Shown piece by piece: positions 56,563 to 64,000 of a stretch of 64,000 bases of DNA. The stretch is taken from assembly GCA_030998015.1 (NCBI GenBank), contig JARWMV010000018.1, positions 186,001 to 250,000 of the forward strand, read 5' to 3'. The position numbers and the translations under genes are program-made. This DNA is from Ceratorhiza oryzae-sativae. Taxonomy: Eukaryota > Basidiomycota > Agaricomycetes > Cantharellales > Ceratobasidiaceae. How positions within the stretch are numbered: the stretch's first letter is position 1; every line of letters starts with the position of its first letter. Below the pieces are notes generated by a model. That model saw only the letters and a list, made by a program, of their open reading frames with translations, did not search any database and was not told where the DNA came from.

Positions 56563-58814
56563 ATGTCCGCACAGCCCTCAAAATTACCATTCGACATCGT
56601 TGAGGTGTATGGGGATATCACTGAAGTACGTGAGGAGAACTTTGCGCTCACGAATGAGTCAACTGCGGACAAACTGAAGCCCGGGACGGGTATGTGAGGC
56701 AACCGATGGCACGAGCGGTGGCTGTTGACATGTAGGAAATAGTAAGAGCTCGCCTGCTCACGGACTTCATTTTTGTCAAGCATGGAGAGTTCGCATATCC
56801 CGAGTACAATAGCTGCACTCCTGCGTTCTGGAAGGATGTTGAGGTTTACGGCTTCATGATGATGCCAGGGACAAGCGGAGATGGGAAATGGTTTGCTTGG
56901 AGTCTGTTATGGTATCTCAACTGGCCAAGCAAGCATTTTGAGCTCGTCCGAATCACGGACATTCAGGGGATTTCGTTAGAGAGGTCTGTGCACTATCGAA
57001 ACGGGTATGCCACTCTCGTCCAGTTCGTGCTCTTCGGATTAGGAACACACTAACATTTCTGGCAGGCATGAGCCCGCTCTATTTCTCAATACTGCGCGTC
57101 AGTACTCCTACACATTACTGGAACCTGATGAGACGATCCATACCGGCTGGCTCCAAGTCCTCAAGTCGTGGTCAAAGGTCGAGCGAAAGCTTAGCCCTAT
57201 CCCGCTACCCAAGCCTATTTTCGAGCTCGATGTGCCTCCGCCATGGTGGCGTCGGCAAGACGGCAAGCCCGGCAATGAGGGGTCCTGGCAGCGCCTCGTC
57301 CGGGAGTACAATCGCTACCATGAGGAGCAAGGCCGATCCGAGCCGGAGTCCGAACCCGAACCTAAAGCTAAGTTGGATTCAAAGGCTGGCGGCAAACGTC
57401 GGGAGAGTGAGCCGTCATCCAAAGGTAAGGGCAAGGGCAAAAGCTCTCATCAACAACCTGCCCGGGCTGGCAAAAGCCTTGCCTCGCAGAAACGGCGCCG
57501 TTCGGGGGATTTCAGCTCAGACTCGCCCGACCCCTCCGCGAGTGAAACAGAGAGTCCAACGTCCAAGATGCCATCCTGCGTGCTGTCCCCAGCAGGTCAA
57601 GATGTCCCTGAGAGATCTTCTCGGCCAGTTCGGAAGGCCAGGCCTGTGCGGGTCCAGATCAATACCACCGCTGCTGCTAACCCCACCCCTACCCCGGCAG
57701 TCCACGATCGTGGCCGCAAGACTAGCCGGTCCATCCAGCCGCCGCCTGCAACCGAAGCAGCAGACAATCACCGCCAAAAGCGCCAAAAAGTAATGTCAGT
57801 TGAGCATCTGGCGCCCCCCACATCGCTACAGGAGTCTGCGACACAAAAGAGGCAGTCGGCAAAGCAGCGGATGCAGCAGGAGGCCAACTTGGGTAGCTCC
57901 GATCTCTCAGGCACTGCAAGTCTCTCGAGCAGCCCAAGCGCAGCCGCACAACCGGCAGGGCCTCCGTCCGGGGCTCTTGCTGAAAGACCCGATCCCTGTT
58001 GCCCTGAGAGGTTATCTTCCGCAGAGTCGGATGCCGATGGGAGTCCAGATATGCAAATGGTGGATGCCTCCCCACTCGCGGAAACAGGTGAGCCTTCGGG
58101 ACCTGCTCGCACGATACTGCCAGTACAATGACCGTTGTTCTTGCACCATTCAGATAGTTATCCCTCATCAGTCACACTCAGTCAAAGCGCCAAGCTTGCG
58201 GGAGCCGTGAGGCAACTGTCAATAGGTAAGCTTATTCCCGCATTCTGCGCATTTGCGGCTGACCCTTGGAGCCCTGGTCAGCCCCTGAAGGTGGAGAGGG
58301 ACCAACCAGGGAGGCGACTAGCCCAGATGGTATGTCGTCGCAGCAGACAGAAACTGGCACTGCTGCCCCACCGAGCTCGCCGTGGGATATCTTGGGTGAC
58401 CTAATGTTCCCCTTGACCCAGCGGTGGAAGCAATTGTCGTCCTCACCCGACCGGTCGCAGGAAGCACGAGGGGAGAGAGTTGCGTCTGAAGCCGCCACCG
58501 CTGAGCAATTGAGCCGTGGCGCGGACGCGGCTGAGTTCAACGGGGAGACATCTGCCCCACCCACCACCTCAGCATCTTTATCACCTCCATCTTCTCTCCA
58601 GGTTGACAAGTCTGGGACTGGTGCGTCGGAGGGGACGGCTAGTCTTGCAGCCGGCAATGCACCAGGTGACATCTTGCTCGGTGAGGCCAATGCTGCAGTC
58701 AACCCTGTCAAGCATTCCGTTATCTCATTGCATGCGGGCGGAGGGGGCAGCCAGTCGCTTGAGAACCGGAGCTCAAGCCGTCGCAGCCGCCGGCAATGTC
58801 CGCAAGGTTCTTGA
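56563..58814 (+). CDS. Family D copy 3 with long basic low-complexity tail
   Basis: ATG 56563 opens MSAQPSKLPFDIVEVYG. After an intron (GTATGTG...AAATAG) the domain reads VRARLLTDFIFVKHGEFAYP, C, FW, VEVYGFMM, WSLLWYLNW, LVRITDIQGI, HYRNG. A second conserved intron follows (GTATGCC...TGGCAG), then HEPALFLNTARQYSYTLLEP, and LDVPPPWWRRQ, which parallels LDMPPPDWWHK of copy 1. The tail (57300-58814) is rich in K, R, S, P and E with several nuclear-signal-like clusters (QKRRRSG, RRSRRQ) and needs at least one further intron near 58087. Unknown function, intact by this model. Confidence 0.65.
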
Positions 58815-58819
58815 CACAC

Positions 58820-59388
58820 ACTGAGCTGCCGGACACGCCTCTACCCACCTGCTGTGCGAATCGTCCGCTTGTTATGTTGCGTCATGTATCTATCGCGATC
58901 TCAATGAATACAACACGAATTTCTCAATGAGTTGGCTCTGGGACCATGATCAATTACCAGTATACACTTCCCAGAGTCAGCATCTTCAAGCCCAGCTTCC
59001 CGGTACAGGCGGCAGAGGATGTACGATGCTCTTGATGCCCAAAAGGCCAAGAGTCTCCCTCATGCCATCCAGTACAATTCATAAGTCTTTTGTGGACAGA
59101 AATAATTCTATCTCTTGACATTGCTACATGGGGATTATGCTGGCTTCGTGCAGTCATGATTGAATATGACCGCAATAGCACACTTGCCTCTGCCACCATC
59201 CCAACTCCTTCATGTAAATGACAAGTCTCCTGACCGAGAACCTCTTTAATGATTACAGCAGATTAGAAAGTCATAGCAATCACGGTAGCTGAATTACATC
59301 TGGACGGGAAGCCCCTTGTCCAGTCCTGACGAACGATAAACCCAAAGTGCACACACAATGGATGCACCTTCTCTTTTCTGATGAACGG
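58820..59388. other. Intergenic between convergent D3 and B3
   Basis: 3' flanks of two convergent genes. No gene seen. Confidence 0.4.
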
Positions 59389-59392
59389 GCCT

Positions 59393-60344
59393 TCAGCCTC
59401 GAGTCGCTGTCGATCGTTCCCGTGCTGGTCTGAACTTTTTGCGGCTTGGTCCGGCCTCCCCTCCACTTGTTTTGGGTGTCATACCAGCGACCGTCTTCCT
59501 CATTCCCGCATCTGGCGCCAAAAACCACTCACTCAATTGACTTAAGTGAGTAGCGGGCCGACCTTGCTCCAGTACATCCCCCTTGGGGCCCAGCCTACGC
59601 CACTTCACGGGAGGCGCTTCCTGGCGTATGGACAGGTTCTGGGTAGCCCAGGACAGGGAATCGCTCCTGAGCATCTCCGAGTAGCGCTCCAGAACGGAAC
59701 GGTCGTAGGGCCACTCGCAGGACATCTGCACTGGCCACCAAGACGGTTGCTCGCCGCAACGAGGCCACTGGTCGAATCGCGGAGCGCCAAAGTGGTGTAG
59801 AACATCCTCCCATTCGTCGTCATAATCGGCATGCGCGGTAACCACAGCATACTCTGCAAATTCAGTGATGACCCAGACCGACAACATGCTATGGAGTGGA
59901 GTTAGAATAAGTGGTGGGAGCGGAAGCCGAGATACTCGCCCTCCCCTAAATCGCTGGTCGCGCCTGGTTTCGATGGCCTTGATGGGGCCGATTTCAGCCC
60001 AGAACCAGTCCATGATGTCTTCTTGGAACCAGACACATTGGGCGAAAAGCCCCTCTTTTCCATCCAAGGTCGCTATGATGCCAACTAAGGATATCCCCTC
60101 GAATCTTTGCTCCTGCAACATGGTGGAAGTTAAAGGAACAACTGCTCCTTTGGCTCTAGCCTCGACGAAAGCTAGAACATGTGCTCGTCCTGTGATTGTT
60201 GCAGGAAGCGCGTCATCGAGAATGTTAGTTAGTTGCGCGTACGATTGCGTGCCTAATGGAGCACTTACGCTGTCCGGGCCGCAGATTCTCGTCTTCAGTC
60301 TCTAGCAGTACCGTCTCGGGATCAGGTTTCGCTCTGCCGGACAT
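59393..60344 (-). CDS. Family B copy 3
   Basis: ATG 60344 opens MSGRAKPDPETVLLETEDEN. Intron GTAAGT...ATCACAG joins in phase 1 to RAHVLAFVEARAKG, then FEGISLVGIIATLDGKEGLF, AQCVWFQEDIMDWFW and RFRGG. At the position of the conserved B-family intron the donor is GC (GG-GCGAGTATC...CCATAG, 51 bp); retaining it also leaves the frame open. The gene continues EFAEYAVVTAHADYDDEW, CEWPYDRSVLERY, WRRLG, LSQLSEWFLAPDAGMRK and a basic tail SRKKFRP ending at 59393. It is the only B copy with no defect in my model. It lies head to head with type II copy 7, sharing a CACGTG at 60454. Function unknown. Confidence 0.7.
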
Positions 60345-60453
60345 CGCGGTAGACGATAATTGAAGATGAGTACTTGAAGGAGTCGAATGAATTGCTCCGG
60401 ATGTCTCCCTTATCGTCAGATGACTGTCGCTGATGAAGACCCTGACACGCGGC

Positions 60454-60459
60454 CACGTG
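60454..60459. promoter_or_regulatory. CACGTG between family B copy 3 and type II copy 7
   Basis: GGCCACGTGACC lies 110 bp upstream of ATG 60344 (minus) and on the upstream side of the type II gene on the plus strand. Confidence 0.45.
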
Positions 60460-60695
60460 ACCTGCTTGTTTTCCGCCATAACCGGCTTGACCTCCGCCCC
60501 GCCGAATAGACCGAAAACTCTGTAGACTCGCCCGTAATGACTGGTAAAGCATATAACTGACTTAAGAAACCCGAAACTCACATACGCAATCAGATATTCC
60601 AACCGAACAACCTCTGATTGAGGAGGAGGACACTGGGAAGGAGATGGTGAGCTGACTCACGTATCGTATGTTGCCAAAGTTCACTTCGATATCAG

Positions 60696-62183
60696 TACTG
60701 TTTCATTTGCGAGGATGGCGGGAAGGTCATCGAGTGTTCCCTCTGCCGCCGCAACTTCTGTTACTCGAAGTTGGGTGATGAGGATGATCATGAGCATCCG
60801 GCTTGTGTCACCGTTCCTGAACAAATGGCGGAGGACGTCAGGGAGAAATTTCCGTGTCCAGAGTGCCTAAGTCTGTCTCAGGCTCGATTTGCCCCAGTAG
60901 GTGAACCTACCGCTCGTCATTGCAAGACTGAATTCCTGCATAGTACATCATCAATCGTGGAAGCCGCGCAACCCTGCGGATAAAAGGCCGTACCTCCTTG
61001 GTCATCATTATTTTCTGCATCGCGTCTTTAGCGCAAGATGCTACAGCCTTGTGCGAGCAGCTAGCAGCCGCTCTCGGTGTTTTCGAGGTGAACATAGCAA
61101 CAATGTGCACCCGCTTGGATGCCGGCGTCAGCTTACAGGAAGAACAACTTCTGCGGTCGCAGTGAGTAGAGCTGCACTAGTACCCAATACTCTCACGTTC
61201 GAATCCCCAATCAGGTTGATCCCCGAAGCCCCCTTCCACCTTGCGCTGATCTTTCTCACAGAGTCTCATCCTGGAGGTTGATGGTTCGCAACGTCAGGAA
61301 AAGCCGCATATCAGGGCGAGGAAGGGACCTTTCTGAAGAAAATCGCTAATCAATGTCGCAACCTAGCCAGGGGGGCAGATACGGTTCGCATGTTTGGCGC
61401 GTCTTGCGGTCGGAACCTGCTCGGGGACGGCGTCATAGACTCAATTCAGCGCCATCTGCAAGGGTAGGACGGTTTTAATGCTTGGGCGACTGCTATTGAC
61501 ATTGAATACAGTTCAAGGATCCTCTCCCTGGTAGTGCCGACTGCGCCATCTTTACTGTACTGCGACTATTTGCACATCTTCCCTCAGCTCTTTCTGAGTC
61601 TCTATTACCTCGGGACCGACGTTCGTTCGACGCTCTACCAGACTTGGGGCAGGTCCGAGGAGGTCAGGTGTCACACTGGCCTGATCGTTTTCGACAGACA
61701 GGACCGTGAAAGTCCTTTCGCCTGCACCCGGCTTTGTCATGCGCCTTGCACATCGCGCCCCTTAGGTGTCCAATTGCCTGCTGCATGGACTATTTGCGGC
61801 TGCCCTGGTGAAGAGCGGCCAGATAAAGACTGGCTCTTGCTGAAGGAGCGGCCACACGGCAAAGAAACGATATTCTGGTATAAGTCAGCCTGCTGCGGCG
61901 TGCAACTAACAGTGGCAGTGTTTCCTTTTAAGCGTCGTGGGGTGAAACGCAACGAGGAGCACTACATCGAAGAAGACTGGCAGCCCTTCGAAAAGAAATT
62001 TCCCTTCACAGATAGCACGATGATCCGCATGAAGATCGAGGTACGTCAGACACATCAACATATATATATTCAGCTCACAAGTCTCCGTTGCACTAGAAGC
62101 CAGACGCGCCAAACACATGGAGAAGCCCTTGCTTGGGAAGCCTGTGGACAATCGCTGGGAGGGCTGCAGCAGCTAAACGGTAG
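60696..62183 (+). pseudogene. Type II family copy 7 (ADD-like finger, RPLG module; one in-frame TGA)
   Basis: The first exon lies upstream of 60647 and its start is unclear. From 60696 the gene encodes CFICEDGGKVIECSLCRRNFC, a later CPEC, then (phase-0 intron with GTAGGT donor) YIINRGSRATLR, LVIIIFCIASL, ALIFLTESHPGG, and TGA at 61279-61281 followed in frame by WFATSGKAAYQGEEG and FGASCGRNL (about 61400). The last large exon holds LSLYYLGTDVRSTLYQTWGRSEE, TSRPLGVQLP, CGC, W and SACCG (61760-61900), then a short exon LWTIAGRAAAAKR before TAG 62181-62183, parallel to WTLAGRLAEA of copy 2. Only the single TGA disturbs it, at the residue where copy 2 has Tyr and copy 5 has TAG. Confidence 0.7.
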
Positions 62184-62189
62184 AATTGC

Positions 62190-63450
62190 TCTTTTGAATG
62201 CACTACCTCTACACGCATGTATTCCAGTCACTCTCACGAGTGGCACACATTTTCACTAGACGGAATATATGCCCGGTATGTTGCTTGTTATGCAAATAGA
62301 GATGATGTCAACACTTCAGCCACAAAACTGTGTGGGAACTTCCTCGTTGAGTCGAGAACCTGTTGCCTGGCAGGAAGCACGGAGCCAACGACGCTCCGGG
62401 AACAAATAATTAATGTCCATTTCTTGCAGGCAGCTCCTGCCGCCTCAGCATCATGAATGTAGTCGAGAGAGTTATTTCCTAGTCACAGCGGTAGCATGTC
62501 TGGGTATTCTCGCATCGCAGGCTTTCTCACCCCACCAGTTGTTAAGATTCCTGGGCTTAGGATAGTAACTCAAGCATTCCATTGCTCAACCCTCATATCA
62601 CGTCGTGTCAAGCACTGCCATTCATACTACAACCAGCACGAGAAAGTCAGATTACGAACCCCTCGCAAGCAGCTTATCATCGACTGGGGGTAGCGTCGAT
62701 CACCTGAAGGCTACACACTGTGGTTTTAGTGATGCGACCTACGAGTTATCATTTCGAATACCTGTTGGAGGGCTCTGACTGCTGGTTATGGTTGGTATTC
62801 ATCGATGATTCCATGGATGCTTTGACGGATGACTCTACTTTAAAAGCATGGAGAGTTAGTGTCGCCGTTTCCCGGGCACCTGCTGGAGACCTACCCACGG
62901 TTTCCTCTTCATCACTGTATGGTTCGACCAGTACTATATGGGATCCAGGAAGATGTGCTGATGTGGAACTGGACACTTACTTTGACAGCGGGGCGCTTTT
63001 GCCCCTCTACTCATGCGTGCGGATTGTTTATTTCTTGCCATGGTGGTTGTCAAGAACTGGAGATCGGCTCCCCGGGATTACTTTGATTCACCTGCACGTG
63101 GATCGCCTCAGGGTTGCGACCATCGCAAAGGGGTCCAGCTGTGTCATGTGACCTTGCCACCATTTGTCACGTCTATGGGAACCATGTAAACACCCATTAA
63201 GTGTTGAATGAAATGAGACTAGCCAGCACAGCGTGTGATATGATGGCGAAATTGGCGATAATCTCAACAGTCAGGCGCGTATCCTAAGAGGAGGCCTCGA
63301 AACTGGACCGGCAACCTTCGATCTCGCTCATTCGCCAGTAGTGGGTAACCCAGTGTTATGTCTCTGTCAAATTGTGAAGGCTCGCGAGGGTTCTCGTAAG
63401 TCCGAACATACTCGAAACAAGAAGATACCGTACACAATAGACATCGCTCA
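62190..63450. other. Intergenic, nothing certain
   Basis: An open plus-strand frame at 62720-63151 shows no recognised motif. I make no call. Confidence 0.35.
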
Positions 63451-63457
63451 GGGTCTC

Positions 63458-63484
63458 CACGTGAGAGCAGTTAAGGGTCACGTG
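63458..63484. promoter_or_regulatory. Two CACGTG boxes upstream of sirtuin copy 8
   Basis: CACGTG occurs at 63458-63463 and 63479-63484, the second 40 bp before ATG 63524. Confidence 0.5.
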
Positions 63485-63523
63485 ATAATCCATAGTCCGA
63501 CAACACCCTCTCGGTTTCACGGG

Positions 63524-64000
63524 ATGCCGGCTACTGACTCCATCAATTTGCCACCCATGCTCTCGGAGATTGAGCAGCCTTCTAGGTTTGAACAAGTTCT
63601 TCGTGCTGTTGGCCGGACCGCCAGGTTACTAGTTCTGTGCGGAGAGTCGGCGACACGCGATGCTGGCTTGCCGGTGAGGATCTCCCACTTTGTGAGATTC
63701 ACAAGTCAAAGGAAGTTGACCAGACTTGCCGCAAGCCAATTAGTGACCCGGTTGAAGTCCGACGTGGCACAGAGATCCGACGAGTCAGCCTCGCCAAACT
63801 AGTGAACGAGTGTTTACCAACGAACTGCGCTCCAGACGTGATCGACTGCCGGACCCTGGCCAGTTTGAACGAACTCATGGCCCGCCGAAGGATGGACGTG
63901 CGAGACCAGACGACTAGTCAATTGTATGAATTCCTGGTTCGCCGATCTCGCGAAGGTCGTTTGGTCGGCTGCCTGACGACTAGCGTGGATGGATTGGAAG
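63524..64000 (+). CDS. Sirtuin-family copy 8, degenerate Sir2 start (cut by window edge)
   Basis: ATG 63524 opens a region ending LLVLCGESATRDAGLP, the position of CGAGIST-SAGIP, and then splices in phase 0 (GTGAGG...TCAAAG) as in copy 4. The next exon keeps the helix spacing of a Sir2 domain and reaches GRLVGCLTTSVDGLE at the right edge, where an active enzyme has CYTQNIDGLE. The two NAD-contacting signatures have thus lost their key residues (GAGIS to GESAT, QNID to TSVD). Like copy 3 it is probably a pseudo-sirtuin. The rest of the gene lies outside the window, so its type cannot be assigned. Confidence 0.6.

Noticed and set aside
60290..60344. Histone H2A/H4-like start (MSGRAK) of family B copy 3
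   Set aside because: Only the first six residues resemble SGRGK. The following acidic sequence does not, so the match is too short to count beside the H3-like cases.
3233..62183. Repeat-induced point mutation as the cause of all stops
   Set aside because: Some stops fit C-to-T or G-to-A, but Tyr-to-TAG/TAA and Lys-to-TAA changes and several frame slips do not, and the copies are not obviously AT-enriched.
62720..63151. 143-codon plus-strand frame
   Set aside because: No recognised motif, no paralogue and no convincing splice context.

Overview
The window looks like nuclear DNA of a filamentous fungus, most likely a basidiomycete (Agaricomycetes; a Rhizoctonia/Ceratobasidium-like genome is my guess from style, not from a database hit). 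Genes are broken by many short introns of about 50-80 bp with GT(A/G)AG donors. Domains are eukaryotic (SNF2 ATPase, sirtuin, ADD/PHD-like finger, histone H3-like tail), and the mobile DNA is hAT-type elements and LINE remnants. There are no bacterial-style operons.

The window is dominated by lineage-specific families present in several copies on both strands, many with broken members. (1) A sirtuin-related family has eight members or parts. Type I members (3.2-5.8 kb minus, 22.7-25.1 kb minus, 51.3-53.6 kb plus) have a recognisable Sir2 domain. Type II members (12.2-13.9 kb minus, 14.3-16.8 kb plus, 40.6-42.1 kb plus, 60.7-62.2 kb plus) have an ADD/PHD-like zinc finger and either no Sir2 domain or a degenerate one. 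The eighth member (63.5 kb plus, cut by the window edge) shows only a degenerate Sir2 part, so its type is unknown. The seven members whose 3' parts are visible share a middle alpha/beta-looking module and a C-terminal module with the signature RPLG-x(2)-LP...C-x-C...W...CC (or C-x2-C). (2) Family B (7.9-10.1, 36.9-37.9, 59.4-60.3 kb) and (3) family D (38.0-40.1, 54.4-55.5, 56.6-58.8 kb) are unrecognised families of three copies each, often arranged head to head. (4) Family C (26.1-28.9 and 47.3-50.1 kb) is a protein of about 900 residues, present once intact and once decayed. (5) There is a single large SNF2-type ATPase (31.2-36.7 kb).

Between 10.1 and 10.8 kb two adjacent minus-strand genes start with sequences resembling the histone H3 tail. 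One is almost exact (MPRTKQTNRKRTGGKAP). Together with sirtuin domains, ADD-like fingers and a SNF2 ATPase, this suggests a chromatin-directed gene cluster. Nine or more of the predicted starts have CACGTG within roughly 30-210 bp upstream, and the same motif recurs at fixed spacing in a tandem repeat at the left edge.

Layout: 0-1 kb palindrome/E-box tandem repeat; 2.2-3.0 kb LINE remnant; 3.2-16.8 kb sirtuin-family copies with family B and H3-like genes; 16.9-19.3 kb nested minisatellite; 19.4-22.05 kb hAT element; 22.7-28.9 kb type I sirtuin gene and family C; 29.57-30.74 kb compact hAT element with an exact 8-bp target duplication; 31.2-42.1 kb SNF2, B, D and type II genes; 43.4 kb casein kinase 1-like exon fragment; 44.3-45.25 kb array of GC-rich hairpins; 47.3-53.9 kb decayed family C and type I copies and a LINE tail; 54.4-64 kb D, D, B, type II and a degenerate sirtuin start.

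Exon borders were worked out by eye from splice signals and from alignment between the copies. The functions of families B, C and D are unknown to me.
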